From Climacium dendroides (Eukaryota; Streptophyta; Bryopsida; Hypnales; Climaciaceae), in assembly GCA_950106755.1 (NCBI GenBank), contig OX467089.1:16969345-17033344 (forward strand): a DNA stretch of 64,000 bases, given 5' to 3'. Made by a program: the position numbers and the translations under genes. The notes under the pieces are model-generated. The model had not been told where the DNA came from. It made no database searches and saw nothing but the letters and a program-made list of their open reading frames with translations. This document shows, piece by piece, positions 37,901 through 52,296 of the stretch (position 1 is its first letter; every line of letters begins with the position of its first letter).

Positions 37901-40900
37901 TTTCAGTCGAAGAAACTCACTCCAACAATGCTGCTGGCATTTCTCCAGTATTTATTTCAGCAACCACAGACTGCATCCAATCAAATTCTCCACGTTAAAA
38001 AATACACAAATACAGCAATTGAATCCAGATCCAACTTTCAATCGAGAGGTGACATAGACAGCATAATCATAGGGCTGTTTATAGTCTCAGGTTGTTCATT
38101 ATTTGTCATTGTTTTTGACAGAAAGTACGGCACAAGAAGACAGCACTGAAGAATCCCTACCTTCGACAACACTAATCCTAAGCTGACCCATTGGCATCAC
38201 TTGTCAAAAGTAAACACATTCTACAATTGGTAATATCAGATATATACCTTGCACCGCATGAAGAACGAACTAGAAGGCGATAACTCGGGTCCAAGCACTG
38301 CCACAATTGCATTGATGAGACGGCCGATGCTTTGCCCTAGCTCCGGTGACGAGTGATCTTCGGACAGGAGAAGATCCATGACTAGGGACAGTGTCGCCTG
38401 ATATAACCACAAATCTTCAGCATTAGTACGACACCAACAAAACTACCAAACATTGCTCTTATAACAGTGTAAATCAAGAAATATCCAAGCAGATGTAAAT
38501 GCAGAGACAGGCCAGAGCTCCCTGCCTGGACATGCGGAACATATGACAACCCAGCTGCTTCGGCAGTGAGCCACAGGCCATGAAGGGACCAGATGTACAG
38601 ATCATCTGCTGGATCCCGAGCTAACCCACATAAGACTTGCACAGATGCAGGGACCAAAGTAGAGAGGGCCATTCCACCAACACTGCAAGCCATACGCGAT
38701 TGTCATTGACATACCTCAACATTCACCAGCGACGATGTTCAGCTAGAAGAACATTCAGGGAAACAATAACAAAGTAGGAAAACCCTTTGAAAGCACTGCG
38801 CAATAATAAAATACAGATTTCTCAATACTGAATTTCCCAACACTGAATACATTCGTACTCAATATTCTTCTTTTCTTGAGTACAGTTATTGGTCATCCAG
38901 CATGACTAAACTAAGAATCAAGAAAAGTGACAAGAACTATATAGGACACATTCAGTACCTCCTGTGAATACATCCCAATGCAAGTGCTAGTGATCCTTTT
39001 TGGATGGCAGTTTGAGCATTCACCGCAGTCGTTAGTAATAATCGTGCCTGCACCACCCAAGGATATATCAGAAATGCAGAACCTAGAAATAACTTATTCG
39101 TCAGTCACGACGAGAAATTCATTACAAACATGAAATCAGATAAAATGCGATAGGAAGCAAGGTTATTGAAATGTCTTTCCCACATCATTTTCACCAACAT
39201 TAAAATACATACCAGGCGCGAAGCATAGCTATCGCCACCTAGACGTGCTAATACACCCAAACTCTCAGCAGCAGCACGACGCTCTGCAGATGAAATGCTA
39301 TCTTCAGCCAAAATACCCTGTTGCAAAAACGTAGTGAGTGATAATCCTACCAATAGAGCAAGTTCTTTATTTATTCATGAAAAGCATGAAAATTTTAAAA
39401 ATACGGAAACCATACATATCGTCCCATTCAACCATCTTCCACATCATCATAAACAAACACAACCCAAGCGAAGTACAGGTTTACCAAGTCAAAGTGGAAT
39501 TTTGTAATGTCCTTACAAAACCCAGAACATGAAGCTATGGAAGGCCAGAAGGCGTATCAGCATACCAAAAGAATTTCTTGAACTTGCCGCAACGCCTCAG
39601 CATCTACTCCTTGAGCTCGCACAGATAATGATGCCTTCTTACAAGAAAATTTTACAATATTAAAATGACATTTAGATCTCTGATGAACACTTATGGATTG
39701 CCAAATATAGTAACGAAATAACAGTAATCTAAATTTTCCATACCATTAGACATGTAAACAAGTTTACTGACACTCTACAATCTGTATGTCCATACCTTCA
39801 AGCCTCCCAACAGTACAACACACACATTGGTTGTGAATGATGCTCTCCATCCTTGTTTCTTTCCAGCAGTTCTATTTCCCATCAACTCAAGCAGCTTCAA
39901 CTTCTGCTTCTCAGACTGCCAAAGATATCCCACCTTCTGTGTTTGTGAAAAAAATTGAAGAAAATGTGGACATTAGAGCGAGTAATAAAAAGCATGTGCG
40001 CGTCACTGTGAATACGGCTAAAGCAGGGGAAAACACCAACACAGCAGCACCCTTCAATGCGGAGAAATACCTGGGCGGCAAAAATATTACCGAAGCAGAG
40101 TAGCATGTCGTCGACAAGTAAAGTTGCCAGTGAAAGCGGCTGACAAAATTCACACAAACAGCGGCATTAATACTGAAAACGATACCAGGGATCAATTATG
40201 ATATCAAATACAATCCTGCTTGAGTCTCCCTAAGAGAATGAAGAGCGTGTGTAGGACACAACAAAAGATCAAAATTCTTGAGTATATCCGCCTACTTGTG
40301 CAAAAGCTGGCACTTCAATGTCCCATACACATGGCAAGAACCCATCTTCAGCACCCTGAAATGCACGCAGTTCGTCCTCGAAGAAGTCCCTACAGGATGA
40401 ACAATGGTCCTCTAAGTCCACCGAATAGACAATAGTAAACAGAACATGCTTTAATCAGTCATAAGAGAAACGTAAGGATCAAGTTCAACAAATTGTAAAT
40501 GAGACAACCTGCCAGGTACCCAAGGTCCAAGGGATGAATCCCCAGAATCTAATAATTGCCTCAAACACGAGCTAGCTCCATACTTTTCAGGCTCCCTGCG
40601 TCAAGAACAACTTCATTATCCTTCATAACGACCTTGAAAGCAAGTTACAATTTCAAAGGAAAAAAAAAAGAATTTGGAATAATACAGCAAATCTCAAGCG
40701 CCGCAATCGACTGGCCACAAATTGCTAAAGCTGAACGCACTTTCAAAGCTCCAGGCTGACAGATAAAGCTGATCCTTGAACAACTCAACAAAGATATTTA
40801 ATCATCCTACCACTGTTGCATTGGTCTATGAGTTCACAGAGTTCAAGAAGAAAGTTCTACAAACCATACCTAAAAGGCAGAGAACAGATGGTCAAAAGAG

Positions 40901-43900
40901 CACCATGATCACTTCTATATACAAATGGATCTGGAAGAGCTTGGTAAGCTCTAAGAATCTTAATAGTGAACAGATCAACGGCAGGTTTCAAAGGCAGGGG
41001 TGCTTCTTGCAAGGTCGAGGAGGCCAAGTATTTCAAAGCTCTGTATGATCAGAAGCATCCATATTGCAAAATGATTAGCAATAACCACGTTTACTAACAC
41101 TAGAATCACAAGGATGTACAATGAACAGCAAATATTTCGAAGAGGGCAACACAAACATAGCATACTTAATATAATAATCATAGGTAAAAAAACTTTGTGT
41201 CCTCGCCGTGAGGATGACTGCTACATTCTGCTAGATCACATCGGATGACCGGTGAAGGAGTGTACCCAGATAGATAGCTGAGGACAAGCTGGAGAAGGAT
41301 TTCTTTATTATCCAATGTTGAGATGGGCACTACATAGCTTGTCAAAAATGCTGTCAAGGCCTCGGCTGCGGCAGACCAGCAACTAAAGGTTGCGATTCCA
41401 CAAATGAAGTAAACATTAGAAACCTCAGAATGCTATTCAATCCCTTCCAAAAGATGCCAAAAATATCAGATTATGCACACAATGTTCACATACTGCAAAA
41501 TTAGATCGAGTAATCTCAAGTAACCAATTGCACAGACTCCAAGTAAAACCACACAGTGCCAGACACCTGTGGTCATTCATGGACTACATATTCTATAAAC
41601 CCACATGCAAGGTGCATACCGCAAGTGTGCAGCCAGACTTTTCTCAGCTTCCTTCAGTTGCTCACGCGTGCCTCCAAACTCCGAAGCCCACAAATCAATC
41701 AATTCCCATTCTTGCTCCTCGAGTTCCTGGAATATCCAAAGCTTATATACAAATTCTTGGACAATTTTGAGCAAAATTTCAGCTTCTCCCTTCTCAATTC
41801 AAGTCTCTCTCAAAGTTTCAGAAACAGATCAAGCAAGATGCCTCTAAGCAGATTCTTAATGACTTTGCAACCGATTCTACACAGCCTGATCACATCTGTA
41901 CATACTTGCTTGGGCATGGTAGACACTAATGCTCCGATTAACATCCAACCGGCTTCTTTTTCTGCAGCTGTTGACAGAGATTTTCCACTCTGCTGTTTAA
42001 CCATCTTCTTTGCTACCTCAAGAATTGCTGAAGGTAGCCTGCACAAAAACGAGGACACCGTGAACCTTCCTACAGTTTCTGACAGAAATATGGTGGCAAA
42101 CGTGTGACCACCAATTCGAAAGAGACTGCTCATACAGAATAGATAGATCAAATTATCACAACATTAGAAAACGCCAAAGAGTAACTACCTGAAAGGCACC
42201 CCAAGTGGTAGACTTGGACACACAGCGAGTAAGGCAGCTAGCATGGTTGCTTGTCCATGCAGAGAATCCAGCTCAATCCTCAGCCGATCACCCTGCAGCA
42301 GCTCCCGACAATATACACGTCTGATTGTCCCTACATTCCAATGCCACACATTGCATTGGGGGAAAAAGGTAGCTACAGCTGTCAAGACCTAAAGATGTTA
42401 TAGATTCTATCGTAGGCCTTAAGCTGTGTAATGTCGTTGTAACTATACCAGGATAAATAGTGTCTTTATCTATACCAGCTCCAACTCAAAGCACCCTTAA
42501 AAAAAATATCTCGACTAGGACACCAAGACGTGAAAGAGATGTTACAGACAGGACTGGACTAACCTTTTCAACAACTATAATTTCTCGTATAGCACGGAGG
42601 GTGGTCACACCGCAGGACAGAAGGTTATTAGCACAAGTAGGATCTACTTCAGCAAGAGCACGAAGAGTAAGAGCTGCTTCCACTCGGACCTGCCATAAAA
42701 GGGCGCCATTAAGACAAAAGAGTAACTCCAGACTATCATACTATGCCAGGTTTATTATAAGAGTGTCAATGTTAACCATGAAGCATACCAGGACTTGCTA
42801 TTGTAAAATAAAAGCCTATTCACATACTTACAAAATAATTCCGATTCGTATTCCAAAGAGATTGAATAAGATCGAGACACTCACGGCGACAGAGGGATTG
42901 GAAAGCGTCTCCACCAATGAATTGTCAAGAGCTTCTCTACACGCTAACGAGATCTGCAGTTGAGGCATACTTGAAAAGATCAGTCAACTGCACTGCAGCA
43001 TCGACTTTATGGATAATCGCTCTAGAAACGACTACCCCCACTGGCAGCGAGCTAGAATAAAACCTCAAATATGAGCAAGACATCACTAAATCAACCACAA
43101 AATCGATACATAAGCAGAACACGAAAATACAAAGGGGGTCAAGAAGAAACCTCTCCAAGAGTTAGTAGAAGATATGCAATCGTCCTTAAAATAACAATTA
43201 GCCGGGGTGAACTGTTATCTGGCCCCGACAGCTGCGCATCAAGCATTCCCACAGGTATTCTTAGTATCCAGTCTATCGCATATCTTCAGACGCAAGTCAA
43301 ACGCAGTCAAACTTCAGACCATGAAGCACAAACTCAAGTTGAAGGAAGATTGTAAAGGAAATTCTATATGAACCTGACCTCCTTAGTGAGTAAGAAAGTA
43401 AATTCTTTCTGTGCTGGCTCGCCCATTTGGTCAGCAACCCCCACCCGTAATATGTATTGTACACAAGCCTGGATACACCACATAGGTTTGAAAAATGAAG
43501 CACCAAATTAAAATATATCACTGCCTTCACAAAACTTCCACGACATCATACTAAGTTGATCTAAGGACGTAAAATTTTGGACAACGCGTCGACCAACATC
43601 TTTCGTATGCTTGAATATACATAAGTGCATCAAACTTGAAGGCTAACCTGGGCATGTGCGTCAGGACTGGATGTAAGCATACTAGTAGCCTCCATCCCTA
43701 GATGCGCCAGATCCATATTGTTATGACTGTATGTTAAATTCATGACCTGTAGCATTGACATGGCGTCAGCATCACAATTACCACCAGAACTATTCCAAAA
43801 GTGAAAATTGAAAGAACTTCACAAGAATTCAGGTATTAGCCCAAGCCGAAGTTGCATTCATAATCATGCAATAATGAATCAGCATAATGAATCCCCATAT

Positions 43901-46763
43901 AAGATCACAACGCAGTCAACTTCGTCCGATCATTGGCGCTACATCAGATAGAAGTGATTTAATGAACCGCTTAATATCAGAATTACCACATTATCAGAAT
44001 TGAACTACTGGATGAACTCGGCACAACGATGAAAAAAAAGACTGGAAACTTGAAAGAATAGTAGAAAAAAAGCTGCTGTTAAGAAATGGTACCTGCAAAA
44101 ATGAAACCCAGGCCATCGTAACACCGAAGCGAATATCTTTGGAACGAGGACCTGAGGCTGTGGCACATAATTACCTACTGATTAGATGGCAGCCTTAAAA
44201 TTAAGTGCGTGCATACACTAGCACAAAACTGAAATCACCAAGTAGTCTTGATGTTTACTTCCAGGAAACAGGTCTATTTGACTCTTTACCTCGTAAAAAG
44301 GGTATGATCAGATGCTTTTGCAATGCCCCTTCTAAGGCTTTGGGGGGAGTAGGTGATCCTTTCCCTTTAGGTTGAACCTACAAAGCCATATGAAATATGT
44401 CGGACAAATAAATTTGTTACAGAACAACGAAAGGCAAAGAAAGCAGTTATAAGCACAAGTGAAAGAAACTACATCATATCCAAACATATGAACCAAATTG
44501 CCAAAATATTTACCTGTGCCTGCGGGTTTAAGCCGAGGGCCAGCAAAGCCCCTAAAGCAGAAGCATACCCATCCCGAACACCTTGATAAACATCCTCCAG
44601 TCCCTGCTTGTAAAACACAAATAGATTTTTGAAATAAGATATCAAATTGACAAGGAAGCCTAGCTAAAGAAATAAAAGCACCCAGTCCAGCTAATACCTT
44701 CAAGCAAAGGTTAATACAAGCTTCCAGGCCACCAGATGCTACGCCAGGCCCACCAGTCAACGCAACTGCTCGGAGGCACCCAGCTGCGGCAGTCCTGACA
44801 GCGGCCGACTTGTCATTTAATCCAACTTTAAAAATCATACGAATGGCTTCTACATATGCACCAGTGGGTCCTCCTCCCCCAGATCCCTCCAAAGCATCCT
44901 GAAGTAGTTGCAAGCCCGCTTGCCGTATTCTAACCTGTCCAACACTCGCAGACATTGTTAAAATTCACAGAACTGATGAGTATAAAGCAGTTCAGTTCTA
45001 CAAGCTTTATATGTAAGCCATTTTATGAAATCTCGGGTAAATAAAAGGGTCACAAAGTAGTGTAGAAAATTCTAAATATTTAGACGTGCCAATGAAAGAT
45101 TCGCAAAATGCTGCCACAACAAGGAATCTTCCGAACCTGCAAACTAAAGGATCTCATTAACCCTAAGAGTTCAAAGGGCCAATAGTGGCAGCTTCCATAC
45201 CTAGAGAAATTGAAAATCAATCAACTCAAGGAAGGTCTCAAATATGTACCAATAGAAAGAAGAAATCATACCCAACGATTTTGAACAATATGAATATGTT
45301 CTAATAGTTACTATAATCGACTATTAGATTCCAAAGTACACTCTATTTTTAGCGTGGGCAACGAGGGATTAAATCTTCTACTCCCAAATGTTATGTAAAA
45401 TGAGATCCTTCAACCCCAATAAACCAAAAGAGCGGCACAAATGTAAGTCCAGCCATGAACTGTAAAAACAATAGTCCACAGAGCAATCAAAGAATTTTAG
45501 TCTACGTACCTCTGAGGCTTTCAACAGCTTCCCAACAATACTACTGGTCTCTACAAGTCCTGAAGTGATCCTTACACCAAAAGCTTTGTATAATGAACCC
45601 AAACATTGCGCCCCACCTGTAAAACCAAATCCGGATCCACATCGCAAGTGATTCAACATCTCCGAATAATTTTATCCGAATTGTTGAGTACCGTAGCTAT
45701 GCTCATTCATCAAAATCCGAGCAAGTTCAGCGCAGCAAATGTTCAACGATTGAATTTTGAATTGCCTACCGATACAAGCGGCCGAATCAGTCTTTCGAAC
45801 ATCTGCTTTATCAGATAACCACCCCTGCAAACTACTAGCTCTGGAGTAGATGGATATACTATCTCCCAATTCAATGATCCTAATCATGGCTGCCGAAGCC
45901 AGACGCCGCACTGGTGGCCGAATCCCTAATAACAGCATATTTTGGAGGGCATCCTCTCCCTTTCTCTGGAGGGGCAACAACGTTTCCTGCAAACACCACT
46001 CGAAGTATTACATTCTGCAGTACCATGAAACAGTCACCTGCATTTTGAAGGCTGAAAATAAGGTTGTGGTCCTGAATTCTCTCTCAATAGCAAGCCCAGA
46101 TTGAGGCATGAACCTCTTTTAGGGCTCCAAAAGCAGCGGGATCGTTTTTAGCTTCACAAGAAGAGCCAATTGAATTTGAGGTGCTCTTGCTTCATGTATA
46201 CACGACTAGTGCCCTAAAACTTGGACAAAAGGACATCTGCAAATTCGGACAATAAGAGAACTTCCAAACGCAAAACATACAATTCTTCGCCTCGTCTCCC
46301 ATGAGAATGATGGAGCTCCACACAGACAAATACTAAATGAAAAATTCACCTCACATTCACGCTCAGATGTTCAGCCAGAGAAGTAACGAAGAGTAGTAAA
46401 ATCTGTGGTGAATACAATCAGCATTGATGAGACTCCTGCAGGAACCTGTTCCAACAAGCTCGATTGCTGGCAATGCAAAATGTGCGATAGGAATGGCGAT
46501 TCATTGCCCTAAACCCTCTTATTGATTATTCGATCTCTCGTCAAGAAGGTAAACCTCGAATTCAGATCGAGGGCAGTAAGAAAGCGATGACACGACTCAA
46601 GATATGGCTTCACCTTGGACTCCCTGTCAAGCGTGAACAAGAGATCGGACAGCAGATCGAAACACATGAGCGGCTGCAGCGGCTTCTGCGAGGCCGAATG
46701 CACCACGGACTCCAGCTGCGCCACAAGCACCCCGAGCTCCGACAGTCCCCCGCCCTCCGCCAT
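28976..46763 (-). CDS. SWEETIE: SWEETIE/HEATR5-like HEAT-repeat protein
   Basis: This is the plant homologue of animal HEATR5 (p200), a long HEAT-repeat solenoid. Arabidopsis SWEETIE affects sugar and trehalose metabolism (established); the animal protein works with AP-1/aftiphilin at endosomes. The start ATG (46763-46761) gives MAEGGGLSELGVLVAQLES. Well-defined early exons in consistent phase: 46763-46614, 45986-45770, 45616-45510, 44934-44698, 44603-44514, 44377-44290, 44157-44093 and 43746-43648. Later family blocks include VEAALTLRALAEVDPTC (42.6 kb), EKEAGWMLIGALVSTMPK (41.95), GGMALSTLVPASVQ (38.65), IGRLINAIVAVLGPELSP (38.3), QLALFAPQAVSV (37.8), AQLVSAVRTALEPSAGP (35.2), LSVDLCQELLQ (33.6) and LVTHLASVPSTAAQF (30.6). 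The final exon (30280-28976) encodes a proline-rich linker and a long acidic tail with DDDDDDDWDDFQ and EEEDMWDTFE. Expected size is slightly above 2,000 residues, as in the family. Several dozen exons remain approximate. Confidence 0.92.
37168..37250. repeat. Possible solo CACTA terminus in a SWEETIE intron
   Basis: CACTACAAAAATGGGGAATT followed by CAGTGCTACCTCGCGC resembles the outer end of a plant CACTA element. No matching TAGTG end was seen within the intron, so it would be a truncated relic. The match rests on a short motif. Confidence 0.35.
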
Positions 46764-47269
46764 CGTCTCCCCCCGTTCGACGCTGAACGCCCACACTCCA
46801 ACAAAAATTCACTCTCCTCAAAAACACAAGAAACAGCTCCTCATCAACCAAACATCGCAACTAATTCAATCCAATGCCCGTCATCACCAATGTCATAATC
46901 TCCTTGACGGGATCGTCACAAAACTTCGCAAGGATCCCAGAAAGCCCAAGGATCTCAGACCGCAGACCTCAAGACAGACCCTAAGCACCAACCGTCCCTT
47001 CAGGGAGTTCAGGTCCTCTGCCAGCTAGACATTTTCTGGGTCACGTCAGCAGCCACGTACTCACCCCGCCTTTTTACAACATCTAAACTCCAGATTGATT
47101 GAAGTTGTTGCAATTAGGGTTTTGACAGGCTTTTGATCATTGAGGTTGGAGCGCAAGCTTGATTGACGACGTTTGATTGACGTTGTTGCAATTAGGTCTG
47201 TAACAGGCTTTTGAGTGATGAGATTGCAGCTGAAGCTTGATTGAAGTTGTCGCAATTAGGGTTTGGACT
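46764..47269. promoter_or_regulatory. Divergent intergenic region between SWEETIE and PEN2
   Basis: Only 506 bp separate the two start codons, so both 5' UTRs and core promoters must lie here. No clear TATA box was seen. The PEN2-proximal third is a tandem repeat (47095-47266) whose units contain GCAATTAGGGTTT, similar to the telo-box (AAACCCTA) common in promoters of constitutive plant genes. Confidence 0.6.
47095..47266. repeat. Imperfect tandem repeat in the PEN2 leader
   Basis: Two and a half units of about 66-78 bp each contain GATTGAAGTTGTTGCAATTA, CAGGCTTTTGA and AAGCTT. The last partial unit ends three bases before the PEN2 start codon. The middle unit carries an extra internal TTGATTGACG duplication. 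Confidence 0.8.
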
Positions 47270-48929
47270 ATGGCGGAGGCCGGAGGCAGTCGGAGGGACA
47301 TAGAGGCAGGGGGAAGCACAAGTTTAGCAACTGCTGATTCGATAGCAGATGATGCTGTTGTAACGACAACTCTAGGGTCGCATCAATGGCCCACGGTTGA
47401 CGGTCCTTTGGGAGTTTATCACGAGGAGGCAGTCAAGCTCGCCAAACGCTTCTACCACGCGGGGTTTCTCTTGAATCCCTTGGTGTGGTTCATCAATTGT
47501 TTCTACTTCTGGCCCGTGCTGCAGAATCCGAGATCCGATCCTTTAATTCGCCCTTGTACGTTGATCTTTCCACCCTTTTTCAGCTATGTCGGCTTCGTCT
47601 TTTAGTTTAATTTTGTGGCTCTATTTTCCATGTCTGGTAATTCTGTTTCTTATTGCCGTCGAGATCCCTGTCGTGGACCTGGGAAATGAATTCTTCCTCT
47701 ACGACGCTTGCAAGCACGGTATTCTTGAATAATCTGGGGTTCTTGATCTGCGTCAATCGTCTGTCTGAGTCATCTGATCACTAGTCACCGACATTAAATT
47801 TGAACTAGCACTCCAGTACTGGATTTGATAGGCTTTCAGGATTAACATTCAAAGCCATTGTTGGCACATGAGATATCAACGAGACCATCATTCACTATAT
47901 TCACTGAATTGCTTGATGAGGTTTAGGACAAAGTTTTCATTAAGTTCTAGCCATGGTGTAAAAGGGCGGCGTTCGATAACGTTCTCGTTCACTAGCGCAG
48001 CGTCAGTTTGAGCTCTTCCCCACGTTTGTATTACATTTAGGTGGTTACAGCTTAAGAATATAGGACGTTGAAAACGAACAGACAGAACGCCAAACTGATG
48101 AGCAGAAACACAGTCAAGAAACTCGAACCTGGAATATTCGACCTTTCATTTTAACAATGGTTCTAGCATTTGTACGTTAGGTTAGGTTGCGGCGGTCCTT
48201 GATGTCTTCAAAGTCAGTTTCCTTGTCTTCTGGTATACCTGGAGATTTGAGATTTATGAGCGTGATGATTGAGTTATGGATTGCCTAACTTAGGGCATCT
48301 CGACCCAAGTAGGTCAATTGAACAGGACTCTAATTTGAGAAATTGGCTCCACGGACACCTCAGCTGAAATTTGTTGAAAAGTTGGGGGCCGATTGTTTTG
48401 ATTCCACACCAAACATTTCACCTTATAGAATTTGCACCATTTGCTTTTCCCTGGCTATTTCTTTCTTTTCCTCTCTTGGATTCTTGGCTATCAACATGCG
48501 TTAGTTTTTAATCACTTTAGGAGCCACAAAATGATTAATGCTTTCAATGCTGGTTGGGAGGATCCATAGGAGGTGCAAAATTGATGGGTACTTTGAAACC
48601 CCATCATCTCTCAACTTCCAATTTTCCTGTTGAGGAATATGAGTCTCTATCATTGGAAGCATGAAGATGAGTTGTCAACATTGAGAACTGCTACCCATGT
48701 TAAAATGCAAGTGTAGCACGTGGCAAAAAAATCTGGAATACTGAAAACCTTGGAGAGTTTGGACTTTGCAGATGTGGTCAAGTCCGGTATCGGCTTTCTT
48801 GTATATGGTTCACTGCTCCTTGCATGGTCGTTAACATTTGCATATGGCGGTGAGGAGTTATTCGGTGCCTCATGGAGATCTCTGGCGGTGTATGACATTG
48901 TTGAAAAATATGCACAGGTAAAGATCTGA
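47270..48929 (+). CDS. PEN2: Gamma-secretase subunit PEN-2
   Basis: PEN-2 is the small membrane subunit that completes and activates the presenilin/gamma-secretase complex in endomembranes. Two exons, 47270-47555 and 48772-48929, join through a 1,216-bp GT-AG intron in phase 1 and give 147 residues, close to the usual plant length. The tail before residue 38 is acidic and Ser/Thr/Ala-rich. Conserved blocks are WPTVDGPLGVYHEEAVKLAK (40-59), WFINCFYFWPVL (73-84), IRPYVVKSGIGF (93-104) and LLLAWSLTFAYGGEELFG (110-127); the last two hydrophobic stretches are the membrane segments. The chosen ATG follows the leader repeat directly; an upstream in-frame extension has no ATG. It is transcribed divergently from SWEETIE. 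Assignment is secure. Confidence 0.94.
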
Positions 48930-51900
48930 CCACAGTTTCCCTGTGCTCAATTCGACTTCTGAAACAAAATTTAAACAGAGGTTTTCCTTATTTTACCTGT
49001 TTGGTACGCTATTGGTTATTGTGTACGAGATTTCCATTTGTTGCTTCGCTTCAGCTCTTCAACGCATCTAAGCCTGCACCTGTTATTTTGCGAATCAGAA
49101 TCAGCATTGGCTATATGTCTGAACTTGAATTTTTTTTAAAGCATTCTTCTACTCCTGCACACAGCTTCTATTATCTTCTTGCTGTGGAAGATAGCAAGCG
49201 ACCATGCAAACTTTATATAAACATTTGGGTTTACCGGTTACGAGCAGTACAGCGGACTTGTGTAGACTGGGTTTTGCCAAATTAAAATTCAAAGTATAGA
49301 AGACCTTAGTGTATTTCTATAGACCAACGGTCAGTGAGATCATTCCCTAGAGGACCCTATTTGCAAGTTTTTATTCGACCCTAAATAGCCGTTTCACAAA
49401 CTCTTCGCACTACACTGCATAGGGTTTGTTATTTATGACGGTCTTCAATGCTAGGGTCGGGGTCTTTATTTGTGGGGTTCTTCAAAGTATCGGGCATGCA
49501 GGAGGAAACCATTTAGTATGTTGGGTATCCTTCAGGTCCTATTTAGGACAAACTAGTCAAACGTTTGATAGAATTAGAATGATGGATTTGGATTTTTACG
49601 TGTAGCAGTGGGCCTCTAAAGAATGGTATGCGTATTGCATGTAGCTCGTACATTGGGTTCCAAAATAGAAGTGGGTTCACACGTGATGCTCGAGTAAGTA
49701 GCGGGTTATATTCTAATTATACGACTGATTACGGTATTGTTACAGTAAGGTCAGTCTTTGGTGATCTTAATTTAGATGTGTCTTTTGCAGATGATAACCT
49801 GAGGAGCTTGCTGGGAGTTAAAGCACTATCCGCAACTGGGCCACTTCAATTTCTCTTTTGGTTTCTGCACATATGAACAATGTATTCATTGCTGGGAAAG
49901 GGCCTTCTTTCAATTCCGGATGTGTCATTGGGCACATCATTGTAACAACACTTCATAATAAAGCATCGGTATCAAATCAGAACATAATTGATCTCATGCC
50001 AAAGATCTGTGCAGTACAGCGTGGAGTGCTTAAATATAGGCCCTTCCTTCCCTCCTTTCGGAAAGGTTTTAAGTTACTGAACCTGAATTTACTATGCCTG
50101 CAATACAGTTAGAACTATTATTATTACTTCCTAAGTGGAAATATACTCTTTGCAAATCTATCGGGTGCATCGCTGTAAATGAACTTACCAGTGATGAAGA
50201 TGCCCTTGCAATTACAGGCTCATAAATGGGGAAGAATAATTCCCAGAGCTGCAACTTTTGAATTTGCATCGGAACAGTGACGTTGGTAAATTGCCATCGC
50301 ACTTCGTGACTTCTCATGACCTCATCACGGCACGTCTCATCTGAACGCATTGACACCCCAGAGCCCCTCTGGACCAACCACGCTGAAGTACTGTTGTCAA
50401 TGACTTGTGGGAAACTTAGCACACACAAGCACAAGTGGTAAGGTAATCATTCCCTCGCCATCCCCACTGCAGCCCACTTTACCTTTGTCTTCCTCAACCG
50501 ATTCTGTCAACCGTATGGCACTAATGACAGTATTTTCGTCAACGAAGTCTTCTTTATTCAAACTGCCCTGCGACGTTTTCTGAATCCTGCAGATCCGTCC
50601 GGTACGTTCGTCGACCTGTACGTAACTCTCCTTTCACTGTGCACATGTACGTCCATGCACTTCCAGCCAAGCTGCTTCTCAGTCAAAGACTGCCTCTTGG
50701 ATACAGGGCAAGCTCCATATCGAAAAGCCGGATGGTAAGGGTATTTTTCCAAGTTGCCGGGGGTTCCGTTGCACGAGACTTAATTGTGCTGGTCAAGCCT
50801 GTTTAATGGGGCTCGATTATTATACAGCACTGCACTACAGGACGTTATCACTGATGGTGCTACAGGAGGAAGGGCTGCTGGACTCGCTCACACTGCTGCT
50901 GCTGCTTCTGCTGTTGCTGGCCTGGAGCGAGCCAGTTACTCGTTGCATGCGCGGATTTGAAGCTGACCACTCGATCATCATCACCCTCCCGGGGTTGACG
51001 ATACTGTGGCAAGACGAGCTGATTTTGGCGAAGGGGATAGTGTGAATGTCAAGCTTGTGATTTATCATTCGATTGCGATTTAAGTCGGCACTGGGATCTT
51101 AGAGGAGTCCTGAATTCACAGAAGGATGAATTTCTTCTTGTAACGAAGTCGTCTAGAAGCACTGAAACTATGCAGGAAACATGTATGAGAAGGATGCATG
51201 CAAAGTAATCAGGTACATATCAAGCACAGCAGCAAGATTATTTTTAGTTTCTGATCGACTGAATGTGCGCGGGTAGTCGATGGATAGGATTTACAGGTTA
51301 AATGCGAACGCTGTCGCTTTAGGATTAAAGATTCGGCAGCGGAGGTTGGGTGGAGTTAAGGAGTGAAGGTGGAGTGAAGGTGCTCGCATGCAGGTCGCAA
51401 CTATTAGCTAACTCCCTCGTTGTCACTTGCTTTTATCCGGCCACTGATCACCAGCCTGTCTTGACCCTAGCCTGCTGCATTACAATCTGCTGCATTCGAG
51501 GATTCTTTCGCAAACGGTGTAGAGTTAGAAATCTTTGCACAACCTCGTACAGATTCAGTGGGTCGTTCTCTTCGTTTGGATTGGTTAGCAGTGTGACAGC
51601 ACAGGACAGTTGGTGGCTTGGCCTAATCCTCCGTTGTGTCTCTCTTGAAGTCCTGGTAAATTTGAACAGTTGGCAGTAGTTCAAATTTCGGTGTAAAGAA
51701 GCCGGGGTCTATCGGGGACGTTACCTCGAATCCCATAGTCTCTTTTCCCACCCGGGGTTCTCGTTCAATCGGAGCTAGTGAACGGCTCGTGAGGGCATCA
51801 TTGCCGGTGTCCAAGTTGGTTTCACCGCTGTGAAGCTGCCATTAAACTGTGGACATTGACGTCAGTTACATAGTCTCTAGGTTCATGCACAGGCATGAAC

Positions 51901-52296
51901 TCTCACAGGCAAATAGATGAATTCGACTCAAACTGTCTGAATCCCTTTCCAGGTTCAAATTTGTAGGTCATTTATAAAGAACGCTGTGCTCTCACCCTCA
52001 AATAGTCTACGTCTGCTCGTTCACACCTTGATGACCTCAGATTCATTTTGTTGTGTATTGATCGCGCAGGCTAAATATGCAAGTTGAACCCAACTTGGTG
52101 GTATCCCGGGCGTTACGTGCTCGGTAGGCGAAAGACGCTTTTATCCGAGCAACCTCAAACAGTGCTACAAGCTCTAGGAGCTCGTTTCGACCTTCAACTG
52201 CTTCTTTACGGGTTTCTCTGGCCTGTTAATGTCAACAAGGTTCAATGTTGGAGCCCGGCGCTCACAACTTGTAATCATTTCGAGACGTTCGAGCCA
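48930..52296. other. Intergenic region between PEN2 and the TRM gene; no gene recognised
   Basis: It probably contains the PEN2 3' UTR and a long promoter or 5' UTR of the TRM gene. Open frames are short, overlap on both strands and match no family. A CTG-rich run near 50894-50925 encodes a leucine tract in one frame, which I regard as low-complexity DNA. Confidence 0.45.

Noticed and set aside
46587..47028. Plus-strand frames antisense to SWEETIE exon 1
   Set aside because: Arg/Ser/Pro-rich shadows of a real first exon with conserved protein sequence on the other strand.
50806..51045. Leucine-rich 79-residue frame that looks like a signal peptide
   Set aside because: Generated by a CTG/TTG run; no conserved context or splice structure.
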